A stretch of DNA of 33,422 bases from an uncultured Oscillospiraceae bacterium (GCA_947626785.1 CANQTO010000031.1:1-33422), one strand, 5' to 3'. Numbered from the stretch's first letter, positions 24,791-33,345 are shown. The notes: a model not told the origin generated them from the letters alone. Numbers and translations: made by a program.

Positions 24791-24822
24791 GCCTATGCCG
24801 CCATGATCTGAGTTTTCTCCTC

Positions 24823-24852
24823 ATTATACAACGGGCCGTCGCTGGAAATCAA
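24823..24852 (-). promoter_or_regulatory. Probable sigma-A promoter of the pilus operon
   Basis: On the minus strand TTGATT (24852-24847), an 18-base spacer and TATAAT (24828-24823) precede the eleven-gene block. No comparably good promoter was noticed inside the block. It is back to back with the nitrilase promoter, about 225 bases away. In the 24705-25148 gap I see only these promoters, the leader and an A/T hairpin. Confidence 0.65.
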
Positions 24853-25007
24853 GACTCTTTTCTTAAAACGTGCAGACTTTTCAATATTACCCATTTTTGA
24901 AGGGTCTCGGTCTCGGGCCGGGAGGGAAAAATGTCTCCTTTTATGCCCTTACACTTATTAAGACGCTGGGCCAAAGCAAAACGGCTCAAAATTTTTCCGG
25001 TTTTTTG

Positions 25008-25040
25008 AAAAATTTTTTGATTTTTTCAAAAAATTTTTTT
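25008..25040 (+). terminator. All-A/T hairpin, terminator-like
   Basis: AAAAATTTTTTGA (25008-25020) pairs with TCAAAAAATTTTT (25026-25038) around a T5 loop, followed by TT and a G-run. It lies 38 bases before the nitrilase promoter and no plus-strand gene ends nearby, so it may instead be an insulator or a curved-DNA element. Confidence 0.35.
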
Positions 25041-25077
25041 GGGGGCGTGTCCGCTCGTTTTGTTACCTCTTTGTTTC

Positions 25078-25106
25078 TTTACACTTTTTCCAAAGAGGGA
25101 TATAAT
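25078..25106 (+). promoter_or_regulatory. Sigma-A promoter of the nitrilase gene
   Basis: TTTACA (25078-25083), a 17-base spacer and TATAAT (25101-25106) lie 42 bases before the start codon. The leader is short and AT-rich. Confidence 0.75.
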
Positions 25107-25148
25107 AATGGTTATAATTTACATAACTTGCGCGAGAGAGGGTTGCGT

Positions 25149-26072
25149 ATGAAGGATCTGAAACCGTACTGCCGGATCGCCGTGGTGCAGGCAGCGCCTG
25201 TGCTGTTCGATAAGGCCGCCTGCCTGGAGAAGGCGCTGGACCTCATCGGCCGGGCCGCGGAGGGCGGCGCGGAGCTGATCGTCTTTCCGGAGCTGTTCCT
25301 GCCCGGCTATCCCTACGGGCTGACCTTCGGCTTCACCGTGGGCGCCCGGGGCGAGCCCGGCCGCCTGGACTGGAAGCGTTACTATGACAACTCCATCCTG
25401 GTACCCGGCGAGGAGACCCGCCGCCTGGGCGAGGCCGCCCGGAGGGCCGGGGCCTGGCTCAGCATCGGCGTGTCGGAGCGGACGGAGGAGTCGGCTACCT
25501 TATATAACAGCAATCTGATCTTCTCCCCGGAGGGGGAGCAGGTCTGCGCCCACCGGAAGCTGAAGCCCACCGGGGCCGAGCGCCTGGTCTGGGGCGACGC
25601 GGACAAGGGCTTCTTCCCCGTGGCGGACACCCCCTGGGGGCCCATGGGCGCCCTCATCTGCTGGGAGAGCTACATGCCCCTGGCCCGGGTGGCCCTGTAC
25701 CAGAAGGGCGTGACGCTCTACCTCTCCCCCAACACCAACGGCAACGAGGAGTGGCAGGCCACCATCCGGCACATCGCCATCGAGGGGCACTGCTACTTTG
25801 TCAACTGCGACATGCTCATCCCCAAGAGCTCCTACCCGGCGGATCTCCACGCGCCGTCGGAGCTGGCCGCGCTGCCGGAGGCGGTCTGCCGGGGCGGCAG
25901 CTGCATCGTGGACCCCTACGGGCATTACGTTGCCGGCCCCGTCTGGGATGAGGAGACGATCCTGTTCGCCCAGCTGGACATGGAGCAGGTCCCGGCCAGC
26001 CGCATGGAGTTCGACGCCTGCGGGCACTACTCCCGGCCAGACGTGCTGAAGCTGTCTGTCGAGGACAAGTAA
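25149..26072 (+). CDS. Nitrilase (carbon-nitrogen hydrolase superfamily, nitrilase branch)
   Basis: The 307-residue cytoplasmic enzyme has the catalytic Glu-Lys-Cys triad: E48 in VFPELFLPGYP, K137 in HRKLKPTGAERLVWG and C171 in GALICWESYMPLAR. The HRKLKPT...ERLVWG and CWESYMPLAR motifs are those of true nitrilases (branch 1), which turn nitriles into acids and ammonia, rather than amidases or NAD synthetases. The substrate cannot be read from sequence. The ATG at 25149 is preceded by a weak GAGAGGG; an upstream in-frame extension is AT-rich promoter DNA and is rejected. It shares a probable transcript with the repeat protein 10 bases downstream. Confidence 0.92.
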   Translation: MKDLKPYCRIAVVQAAPVLFDKAACLEKALDLIGRAAEGGAELIVFPELFLPGYPYGLTFGFTVGARGEPGRLDWKRYYDNSILVPGEETRRLGEAARRAGAWLSIGVSERTEESATLYNSNLIFSPEGEQVCAHRKLKPTGAERLVWGDADKGFFPVADTPWGPMGALICWESYMPLARVALYQKGVTLYLSPNTNGNEEWQATIRHIAIEGHCYFVNCDMLIPKSSYPADLHAPSELAALPEAVCRGGSCIVDPYGHYVAGPVWDEETILFAQLDMEQVPASRMEFDACGHYSRPDVLKLSVEDK

Positions 26073-26082
26073 GGAGGCTGCC

Positions 26083-27297
26083 ATGAAAAACAAAGCCGGG
26101 CTGACCGCCCTGCTGCTGACCCTGGCGCTGCTGCTGTGCCTGCTGCCCGTGTCCGCTCTGGCCGCCGGGGCCGGGACCGGGGACGCGGAGGCCGAGCCTG
26201 CCGCTTCCGCCGCGCCGGAGACGCCGGAGCCCGCGGACAGCCGCTCCGCCGCCGCCATCGTCGCTCAGGGGGAGACCGCTTACGCCGCCGCGGACAGCGT
26301 GCTCTTCAATAACGGCGGCACCGTCTTCAATAACGGCGGGATCGTGTACAACAACCAGGGCACGGTCTATAACAACGAGGGCACTACTTATAATAATGAA
26401 GGGACCGTCTACGCAAACGGCGGCACGGTCTACAACAACGCCGGCACCGTGTACGACAACGGGGCCCGGATCGTCTCCCACAACGGCGAGAGCCAGAGCG
26501 GCGCGCCCGAGGGCTTCCACCAGGTCCGCTTCGCCGCGGACTACAGCGCCTTCGCCGGGACCGAGGGCCTGGAGGAGGCGGAGACCGGCCTGCTGCTGGC
26601 GGAGGAGAAGAGCTGCGTGATCTCGCCCAAGGAGGGCTTCCAGATCACCGCCGCCGAGACTACGGCCGGGACCCTGGAGGCCCAGAAGGACGGGAGCTAT
26701 ATCCTCAGCGGCCTGGAGGACGACGCGGAGCTGACCCTGAGCTTTAAGCCCGACGCGCCGGTCTTCAGCCTGGCGCCGGGCAGTTACACCGAGAGCCAGT
26801 ATGTGGAGCTGACGGCCCCGGAGGGGACCATCATCTACTTTACCGACGACGGCTCGGAGCCCGTGGTGGGCAAGGGCCGCTACGCCGGCGCTATCTCTAT
26901 CCGCAAGGGCGCGGTCATCAAGGCCATCGCCGCCGCCGAGGGCTCGGAGATCAGCGATCTGGCCGAGGCCTCCTACGCGGTGCTGAAGGTGGAGGGGCCG
27001 GTGTACGAGACGGCCCACAAGGGCTACCGCACCCAGGAGCTGCCCATCCGGGTCAGCAATCAGGGCGAGGCGGATGGGGCCGTGGCCTCCGTCCGGCTGT
27101 CCGGGGAGAACGCCAAGCAGTTCTATCTGAGCCACAGCTCCGGCCGGACCATCGAGGCCGGCGAGGAGATCAGCGACTATTGGACGGTCCAGCCTCTGGA
27201 GGGGCTGGAGCCGGGCACCTATACCGCCCTGGCCAGCGTGGAGCTGGACGGGGGCGAGACCGTGGAGCTGGAGCTGAGCTTCACCGTGGAGGAATAA
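26083..27297 (+). CDS. Secreted NNGG heptapeptide-repeat protein with a chitobiase C-terminal-type domain
   Basis: The 404-residue protein has a signal peptide (1-28, ending in SALAA), an acidic Ala/Pro linker, and eight 7-residue repeats of the type VYNNGGT (74-129) that suggest a small beta-helix. An unassigned region follows, then a domain at about 225-285 (FSLAPGSYTESQYVEL, IIYFTDDGSEP, GAVIKAIAAAEG) like CHB_HEX_C_1, and a last Ig-like domain (about 310-404; LPIRVSNQGEADG, YTALASVELDGG). No anchor is seen, so it is probably released or wall-bound by these domains. AAGGAGG precedes the ATG by 6 bases. The stop codon is immediately followed by the start codon of mfd. Confidence 0.8.
   Translation: MKNKAGLTALLLTLALLLCLLPVSALAAGAGTGDAEAEPAASAAPETPEPADSRSAAAIVAQGETAYAAADSVLFNNGGTVFNNGGIVYNNQGTVYNNEGTTYNNEGTVYANGGTVYNNAGTVYDNGARIVSHNGESQSGAPEGFHQVRFAADYSAFAGTEGLEEAETGLLLAEEKSCVISPKEGFQITAAETTAGTLEAQKDGSYILSGLEDDAELTLSFKPDAPVFSLAPGSYTESQYVELTAPEGTIIYFTDDGSEPVVGKGRYAGAISIRKGAVIKAIAAAEGSEISDLAEASYAVLKVEGPVYETAHKGYRTQELPIRVSNQGEADGAVASVRLSGENAKQFYLSHSSGRTIEAGEEISDYWTVQPLEGLEPGTYTALASVELDGGETVELELSFTVEE
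26302..26469 (+). repeat. Eight 21-base in-frame repeats (NNGG heptapeptides)
   Basis: Eight consecutive units encode LFNNGGT, VFNNGGI, VYNNQGT, VYNNEGT, TYNNEGT, VYANGGT, VYNNAGT and VYDNGAR. The period is exact at 21 bases without indels; codon use differs between units, so the repeat is old rather than freshly expanded. Confidence 0.88.
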
Positions 27298-30200
27298 TTG
27301 AAACTCCTCATTGAACAGATATTGGAAAACCGGGAAGCCGCCGCCCTCCCCTCCCTGCTGGAGAGCGGCGGACTTCCTGCGCTCATTTCCGGCCTTTCGG
27401 CCGTGCACCGGGCTGATCTGGCCGCCGCCCTGCGGCTGCGGCTGGACCGGCCCCTCTTTGTGCTCTGCCCGGACGACACCGCCGCCGAGAGTATGGCGGC
27501 CGATCTGCGCTCTATGCTCTCCGAGCCGGTGCAGGTCCTCTGTATGCGGGACTTTACCTTCTATCCCACGGAGGCTGCCTCCCGCCAGGCCGAGCAGCGC
27601 CGCGTCGCCGCCCTCTACGCCCTGGCCAGCGGCGAAGCGCCCGTGGCCGTGGCCTCCGTGTCCGGCCTGGTCCAGCGGACCATGCCCCCCGAGACCTTGC
27701 TGCGGGCCGCCTTTCGCATCGACAACGGCGGCAGCGTCCCCCCGGAGGACGTGGAGGACGCCCTGATCCGCTGCGGCTATACCCGCACCGAGCAGGTGGA
27801 GGGGCCCGGCCAGTTCGCCCGCCGGGGCGGGATCCTGGACTTCTTCTCCCCCTCCGACTCCGAACCGGTGCGCATGGAGTTCTGGGGGGACGAGATCGAC
27901 TCCATGGGCCATTTCGACGTGGCCAGCCAGCGGCGGGGGGACCCTATCGATTCCTGCCGCATCCTGCCGGCGGCGGAGGCGCTGCCTTCCCTGACCGCCG
28001 GCGGGCCGGAGGCCCTCTGCCGGGAGATCGAGCGCTTCGCCGCCCGCTACGAGCGGCGGCGGGACAGCGCCAACGCCGCGGCCACCGCCGCTGTGCTCCG
28101 GGCCGACGCGGACCGGCTGCGGGGCGGCGTGCTGCTGTCCGACGCGGACCGCTATCTGCCGGTCCTGTACCCCATGGCCTCAGGGGCGGACTACATCCCC
28201 CCGGACGCCTTTGTGGTGCTGGATCAGCCGGGCCGCTGCGCCGAGAGGCTGCGGGACTACGCCAAGCAGCTGGCTCTGGATCTGCGGGAGCTCCAGCGCC
28301 AGGGGCGCATAGCCCAGTCGCCGGACAGCTTTTTGCTGGGGCTGGACGGCCTGGTCCGCCGCCTGGAGGATTTCCCCGTCTATATGGCGGACGCCTTTAC
28401 CGTGGGCCGGGGGCCTATCGCGCCCCGCACCATCGTCAGCATTCCGGCCAAGCAGCTGCCCTCTTACGCCGGCAGCGCCCAGGCCGCGGCGGAGGATGTG
28501 GCGGCCTATCTGAGGCTGAACTGCCGGGTGGTGGTCCTGGCCTCGGACCTGCGCCGGGCCCAGGTGCTCCGGGACTTCTTCGCAGACCGGGGTATCGAGG
28601 CCCCTATCCGGGAGGAGCTGACGGAGCTGCCCGCCTTTGGCCGTTGCGTCATCAGCCTGGGGGCCCTGTCCGCGGGCATCGAGTACCCGGGGCTGAAGCT
28701 GGCCGTGCTCACCGACGCCCAGCTGATCCGGGCCTGGGAGAAAAAGAGCGCCCGCCGGAAGCTGCCGCCGGGCCGGGAGCGGATCGAGTCCTACGCGGAC
28801 CTGTCCGTGGGGGACTATGTGGTCCACGAGGCCCACGGCATCGGCCGCTTCGCCGGCATCGTGAAGATGCAGGTGGACGGCTTTGAGAAGGACTATGTGA
28901 AGATCAACTACGCCGGGACGGACACGCTCTATGTGCCCGCTACCCAGCTGGACCTGGTGAGCAAGTACACCGGCGGCGGCGAGGAGAAGCCGGTGCGGCT
29001 GTCCAAAATGGGCGGCACCGAGTGGGCCAAGACCCGCAGCCGGGCCAAGAGCGCGGCGAAGGATATGGCCAAGAAGCTCATCAGCCTCTACGCCGAGCGC
29101 CAGCGGCTGCCGGGCTATGCCTTCGCCCCGGACAGCGAGTGGCAGCGGGAATTTGAGGACAACTTCGGCTACACGGAGACTGACGACCAGCTCCGCTGCA
29201 CCGCCGAGATCAAGAAGGACATGGAATCGTCCGTGCCCATGGACCGGCTGCTCTGCGGGGACGTGGGCTTCGGCAAGACGGAGGTGGCCCTGCGGGCGGT
29301 GATGAAGTGCGTCCTGGACGGGAAGCAGGCCGCTATCCTGGTGCCCACCACCGTCCTGGCCCAGCAGCACTATCAGACCGCGCTCCAGCGCTTTTTCGGC
29401 TTTCCGGTGAATATCGCGGTGCTCAGCCGCTTCCAGTCCGGCGCCCAGGGGGCCCAGACCCTGCGGGATATCGCCTCCGGCGCCTGCGACCTGGTCATCG
29501 GCACCCACCGCATTTTGTCCAAGGACGTGAAGTTCAAGGACCTGGGCCTGCTGGTGGTGGACGAGGAGCAGCGCTTCGGCGTCACCCACAAGGAGCATAT
29601 CAAAGAGCTGTCCCGGGGCGTGGACGTGCTGACCCTGTCGGCCACCCCCATCCCCCGGACACTGAATATGGCCATGTCCGGCATCCGGGACATGTCCACC
29701 ATCGAGGAGCCGCCGGAGGACCGGCTGCCGGTGCAGACCTTCGTCCTGGAGCACGACTGGGGCATCCTCTGCGACGCTATCCGCCGGGAGCTCCAGCGGG
29801 GCGGCCAGGTCTACTACCTGCACAACCGCATCGAGGACATCGAGCGCACGGCCCGGCGGCTGTCGGAGCTGCTGGAGGGCGTGAGTATCGCGGTGGCCCA
29901 CGGGCAGATGGACAAGCGGGCCCTGGCCGCGGTGATGGAGAATGTGGTCAGCGGCCAGGTCCAGGTTCTGGTCTGCACCACCATCATCGAGACCGGCATC
30001 GACATCCCCAATGTGAACACCCTCATTATCGAGGACGCGGACCGGCTGGGCCTTGCCCAGCTGCACCAGATCCGGGGCCGGGTGGGCCGCTCCTCCCGGC
30101 GGGCCTCCGCCTATCTGACCTTCCGGCGGGACAAGGTGCTCAACGAGGACGCCGAGAAGCGGCTCAACGCCATTCGGGACTTCGCCCAGTTCGGATCCGG

Positions 30201-30801
30201 CATCAAGATCGCCATGCGGGACCTGGAGATCCGGGGCGCGGGCAATCTTTTAGGGGCTGAGCAGTCCGGACATATGATCGACGTGGGCTATGATATGTAC
30301 ATGAAGCTCCTCAGCGAGGCGGTGCTGGAGGCCCGGGGCGTCCCGGTCCCCCAGCGGGCGGACTGCTCGGCGGATCTGGCCGTGGCGGCCAACATCCCCG
30401 ACCGCTATATCCCCTCCCAGGAGCAGCGGATGGATATCTACCGGCGCATCGCCCTGATCCGCAGCGAGGAGGAGGCGGACGACCTGACCGACGAGCTCAT
30501 CGACCGCTTCGGGGAGCCGCCCCCGGGGGTCAACGCCCTGATCCACGTGGCCCTGCTGCGGGGCGAGGCGGGCCGGGCCGGCATCACGGACATCTCCCAG
30601 AAGCAGGGCTGCCTGCGCTTTACGGTGAAGGACTTCGACATGGAGAAGGTCTCCGCCCTCTACGCAAGGCCGGAATACACCGGCCGCCTCCGGGTGGAGG
30701 CGGGCTCCAAGCCCTGCCTGAGCCTGAAGATCAAGGCCAAGAACCGGGTGGTGGACGAGGCCCGGCGCTTCACCGCCGACTGGGCAGGGCTGAATAACTA
30801 A
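27298..30801 (+). CDS. mfd: Transcription-repair coupling factor
   Basis: The 1167-residue DNA translocase removes stalled RNA polymerase and brings in UvrA. The N-terminal part is UvrB-like (RRGGILDFFSP at about 178-190, EFWGDEIDSM). The RNA-polymerase-interaction domain is at about 505-560 (DYVVHEAHGIGRF, YAGTDTLYVP). Helicase motifs include GKT at 659-661 in CGDVGFGKT, the DEEQ box at 755-758, SATPIPRTL, and QIRGRVGRS; the TRCF C-terminal domain ends the protein. Length is normal. The TTG at 27298 directly abuts the upstream stop, with GGAGG 5 bases before it, so translation is coupled to the secreted repeat protein, an odd neighbour. In many Clostridia pth precedes mfd instead. Confidence 0.97.
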   Translation: MKLLIEQILENREAAALPSLLESGGLPALISGLSAVHRADLAAALRLRLDRPLFVLCPDDTAAESMAADLRSMLSEPVQVLCMRDFTFYPTEAASRQAEQRRVAALYALASGEAPVAVASVSGLVQRTMPPETLLRAAFRIDNGGSVPPEDVEDALIRCGYTRTEQVEGPGQFARRGGILDFFSPSDSEPVRMEFWGDEIDSMGHFDVASQRRGDPIDSCRILPAAEALPSLTAGGPEALCREIERFAARYERRRDSANAAATAAVLRADADRLRGGVLLSDADRYLPVLYPMASGADYIPPDAFVVLDQPGRCAERLRDYAKQLALDLRELQRQGRIAQSPDSFLLGLDGLVRRLEDFPVYMADAFTVGRGPIAPRTIVSIPAKQLPSYAGSAQAAAEDVAAYLRLNCRVVVLASDLRRAQVLRDFFADRGIEAPIREELTELPAFGRCVISLGALSAGIEYPGLKLAVLTDAQLIRAWEKKSARRKLPPGRERIESYADLSVGDYVVHEAHGIGRFAGIVKMQVDGFEKDYVKINYAGTDTLYVPATQLDLVSKYTGGGEEKPVRLSKMGGTEWAKTRSRAKSAAKDMAKKLISLYAERQRLPGYAFAPDSEWQREFEDNFGYTETDDQLRCTAEIKKDMESSVPMDRLLCGDVGFGKTEVALRAVMKCVLDGKQAAILVPTTVLAQQHYQTALQRFFGFPVNIAVLSRFQSGAQGAQTLRDIASGACDLVIGTHRILSKDVKFKDLGLLVVDEEQRFGVTHKEHIKELSRGVDVLTLSATPIPRTLNMAMSGIRDMSTIEEPPEDRLPVQTFVLEHDWGILCDAIRRELQRGGQVYYLHNRIEDIERTARRLSELLEGVSIAVAHGQMDKRALAAVMENVVSGQVQVLVCTTIIETGIDIPNVNTLIIEDADRLGLAQLHQIRGRVGRSSRRASAYLTFRRDKVLNEDAEKRLNAIRDFAQFGSGIKIAMRDLEIRGAGNLLGAEQSGHMIDVGYDMYMKLLSEAVLEARGVPVPQRADCSADLAVAANIPDRYIPSQEQRMDIYRRIALIRSEEEADDLTDELIDRFGEPPPGVNALIHVALLRGEAGRAGITDISQKQGCLRFTVKDFDMEKVSALYARPEYTGRLRVEAGSKPCLSLKIKAKNRVVDEARRFTADWAGLNN

Positions 30802-30816
30802 TTTTTCCTTTTTTTC

Positions 30817-30845
30817 TTGTGTAATTTTCTCTCCCATGGTATATT
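30817..30845 (+). promoter_or_regulatory. Probable promoter of the foldase gene
   Basis: TTGTGT (30817-30822), a 17-base spacer and TATATT (30840-30845) lie just after the mfd stop. A T-rich stretch (30801-30818) without a strong hairpin precedes it, so mfd transcripts may read through. Confidence 0.5.
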
Positions 30846-30905
30846 GCAATCAGAGAACAAATCGGCGCGGCCGCTTTCGGCCCCGCCGGAAAGGAAACGG
30901 ACACT

Positions 30906-32198
30906 ATGAAAAAGCTGCTTGCTGTTATTCTTGTCATCTGCCTGGCCTTCGCGGCCTTCGTGGGCACGGTCAGCGGCGCCCGGGGCGGCCTGTCCGCCGT
31001 CCGGACCGCGGACAGCGCCCCGCAGCCCACCCCGGCCTCCGGCCTGGAGGTGCTGGAGCTGCCGGAGGAGACCGAAGAGCCCGAGGCGGCTGAGGAGGCG
31101 GAGGAACCCGCCGAGGAGCCTGTTGAGGAAGCCGGGGAAACGGAGCTCCCCTCTCTGGACTATGAGGCGATCTATGCCCTCCACGCGCCGGAGGAGCCCG
31201 TCTTCACTCTGGGGAGCACGACGGTCGACTGGGCCACCTATTTCTATATGCTCTACTCCCAGGCCCAGAGCGTGGCCAGCTATTTTGAGAGCATGGCCGC
31301 CTATTACGGGCTGGAGCAGAGCTGGGAGGACGAATACGCCGAGGGCGTCAGCTTCGCGGACATGGTCCTGACAGCCACGGAGGACACTCTGGCGAGCCTC
31401 TGCTCCATCGAGGGCTACGCCGCCGAAAACGGGCTCAGCCTGTCGGAGGAGGCCCAGGCCCAGGTGGACGCGCAGATCCAGGCCGATATCACCAGCATCT
31501 GCGGCGAGGGCGCTACGGAGGAGGACTTCGCCGCCTACCTGAAGGACCTCTATCTGACGCCGGAGATCTACCGCCTGGTCTATGAGACCAACGCCCTCTA
31601 CCAGCAGGGCTACATCCAGCTCTACGGGGACGCGGGGGAAAAGTACGATGAGGCGGCCGCTCTGGCCTGGATGCAGGACGCCGGTTACCTCTCCGCCGGG
31701 CATATCCTGCTGATGAGCATCGACCCGGCCACCGGCGAGGCTCTGGACGAGGAGACCCAGGCCCAGAAGCGGGAGCAGGCCCAGGCCATCGCTGAGGAGC
31801 TCCAGGCCATTGAGGACAGGGACCAGCTGCTGGCCCGGTTCAAGGAGCTGAAGGAGGAATACTGCGAGGACACCGGCAAGACCGCCTATCCCGACGGTTA
31901 TACCTTCACCCCCGGCACCATGGTAGCGGAGTTTGAGGACGCGGTCAATGCCCTGGCGGACTATCAGGTCTCCGATGTGGTGGAGACCGATTACGGCTAC
32001 CACGTGATCCTGCGCCTGCCGCTGAGCGAGGACGCGGTGATCGAGTACTCCAGCGACGGCCAGATGCCCCTGACCGCCCGGAGCATGGCCTCCAGCGAGG
32101 AGTACGCCGCCCTGGTCCAGGCCTACGCCGATGACCACGAGCTCACCTACGCCGAGGGCTTCGAGCCCATCGATCTGCTGGACTATGTCCGAAAATAA
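30906..32198 (+). CDS. Secreted parvulin-type peptidyl-prolyl isomerase (PrsA/SurA-like)
   Basis: The 430-residue protein has a signal peptide (about 1-25), a very acidic Glu/Pro-rich linker (45-80), a helical SurA-like region (about 95-250) and a parvulin domain from about 257 (SAGHILLMSIDPATGE) to 377 (PGTMVAEFEDAV, VVETDYGYHVILRL). It should assist folding of exported proteins outside the membrane. The cysteine in its signal region (C12 in LVIC) lacks a proper lipobox, so it is not clearly a lipoprotein. AAAGGA precedes the ATG. The mfd-PPIase order is common in Firmicutes. It could serve the many surface proteins of this window, which is inference. Confidence 0.88.
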   Translation: MKKLLAVILVICLAFAAFVGTVSGARGGLSAVRTADSAPQPTPASGLEVLELPEETEEPEAAEEAEEPAEEPVEEAGETELPSLDYEAIYALHAPEEPVFTLGSTTVDWATYFYMLYSQAQSVASYFESMAAYYGLEQSWEDEYAEGVSFADMVLTATEDTLASLCSIEGYAAENGLSLSEEAQAQVDAQIQADITSICGEGATEEDFAAYLKDLYLTPEIYRLVYETNALYQQGYIQLYGDAGEKYDEAAALAWMQDAGYLSAGHILLMSIDPATGEALDEETQAQKREQAQAIAEELQAIEDRDQLLARFKELKEEYCEDTGKTAYPDGYTFTPGTMVAEFEDAVNALADYQVSDVVETDYGYHVILRLPLSEDAVIEYSSDGQMPLTARSMASSEEYAALVQAYADDHELTYAEGFEPIDLLDYVRK

Positions 32199-32291
32199 AA
32201 CCTGTTCCGCTTCTCTTGTGAGAGACGTGGATATCAGATTGTAGAAAAACTTTTTGGGAAAGGTGTTAGGTGCGAAAAGGGTTAAAATTTG

Positions 32292-32422
32292 TTTTTGAGG
32301 CAGCTTTGCCGCCTCAAAAACTCCCTAAAGCCCGCCCAGGGGCGGGCTCTCGCACCGACCAAGCGGAGCGCGATAAGCGCGAGTTTCTCAAATGCGAGCC
32401 CAGCGAAGCGGGTCGCATTTGA
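32292..32422. repeat. Chain of palindromes before the MBL-fold gene
   Basis: The 241-base gap holds TTTTTGAGGC/GCCTCAAAAA (32292-32301 with 32311-32320), AGCCCGCCC/GGGCGGGCT (32329-32337 with 32340-32348), a GCGC/GCGC element (about 32368-32380) and a tall hairpin, TCAAATGCGA/TCGCATTTGA (32388-32397 with 32413-32422), whose interior pairs again as CCC/GGG and GC/GC. The last ends 4 bases before the AAAGGAGG of the MBL gene. The remaining part (32199-32290) shows nothing I can name; no good promoter is evident. Confidence 0.7.
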
Positions 32423-32439
32423 ATAAAGGAGGAAATGCC

Positions 32440-33321
32440 ATGTACGAACTGATCCAGGCCGCGGGGAACAGCTACTATATCCAGAGCCCCGCGAAGATCG
32501 GCCTTGTCCGTCTGAACGAGACGGAGGTCTGCCTCATTGACAGCGGCAACGACAAGGACGCGGGCCGGAAGCTCCGGCAGCTGCTGGACAGCAAGGGCTG
32601 GAAGCTGAGGGCCATCTACAACACCCACTCCAACGCTGACCACATCGGCGGCAACCGCTATCTCCAGGGCCAGACCGGCTGCAAAATCTACGCCCCGGGG
32701 ATCGACTGCGCCTTCACCCGGCACCCCATTTTGGAGCCCTCCTTCCTCTACGGGGGCTACCCCTGCAAGGACCTGCGGCACAAGTTCCTCCTGGCCCAGG
32801 ACAGCGACGCGGAGGAGCTGACGCCGGCCGTGCTGCCCCGGGGCTTTGAGCTGCTGTCCCTGCCGGGGCACTTCTTCGACATGGTGGGCTTCCGGAGCCC
32901 GGACGACGTGGTCTACCTGGCCGACTGTCTGTCCAGCCGGGAGACCCTGGAGAAGTACCAGATCAGCTTTATTTACGACGTGGCCGCCTATCTGAAGACT
33001 CTGGAGACGGTCAAGGGCCTCCAGGCCCGGCTCTTCGTCCCCGCCCACGCAGAGGCGGCGGAGGAGATCGCCCCTCTGGCCCAGTTCAACATCGACAAGG
33101 TCTGGCAGATCGCGGAGAAGATCGCCGCCCTCTGCGCCGAGCCCCTGGGCTTCGAGGAGCTGCTGCAAAAGCTCTTTGCCGCATATAACCTGACCATGAA
33201 CTTTGAGCAGTACGCCCTGGTGGGCAGCACCGTCCGCTCCTACCTGGCCTGGATGAAGGACGCCGGCCGTCTGGAGGTCCTCTTCGAGGACAACCGCCTG
33301 CTCTGGCACAGTCTGGGATGA
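32440..33321 (+). CDS. Metallo-beta-lactamase-fold hydrolase
   Basis: The 293-residue cytoplasmic protein has an MBL core: H63-x-N65-x-D67-H68 in NTHSNADHIGGN, H144 in LPGHFFDM, D162 in YLADCL and H203 in FVPAHAEA. The canonical HxHxDH motif thus has Asn in place of the second His, so one metal site is altered. A helical C-terminal region (about 215-293) may be a winged-helix-like extension (LLQKLFAAYN, SYLAWMKDAGRLE). The family covers thiolesterases, glyoxalase II-like and other hydrolases; the substrate is unknown. The ATG at 32440 has AAAGGAGG 6 bases upstream, so the earlier in-frame start is not used. Confidence 0.88.
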   Translation: MYELIQAAGNSYYIQSPAKIGLVRLNETEVCLIDSGNDKDAGRKLRQLLDSKGWKLRAIYNTHSNADHIGGNRYLQGQTGCKIYAPGIDCAFTRHPILEPSFLYGGYPCKDLRHKFLLAQDSDAEELTPAVLPRGFELLSLPGHFFDMVGFRSPDDVVYLADCLSSRETLEKYQISFIYDVAAYLKTLETVKGLQARLFVPAHAEAAEEIAPLAQFNIDKVWQIAEKIAALCAEPLGFEELLQKLFAAYNLTMNFEQYALVGSTVRSYLAWMKDAGRLEVLFEDNRLLWHSLG

Positions 33322-33345
33322 GAGGCCGCAAAAAGCAATAAACAA

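Noticed and set aside
24870-25148. Upstream extension of the nitrilase
   Set aside because: The frame crosses an A/T hairpin and a good promoter; the nitrilase fold starts at MKDLKPYCRIAVVQAAP.
25816-27912. A 698-codon minus-strand open frame opposite the nitrilase, the repeat protein and mfd
   Set aside because: It crosses three well-supported plus-strand genes and has Gly/His/Leu/Gln-rich composition without any domain; it is a shadow frame.
28180-30066. A 628-codon minus-strand open frame opposite mfd
   Set aside because: It is fully inside mfd, which has all its motifs; composition is typical of antisense GC-rich frames.
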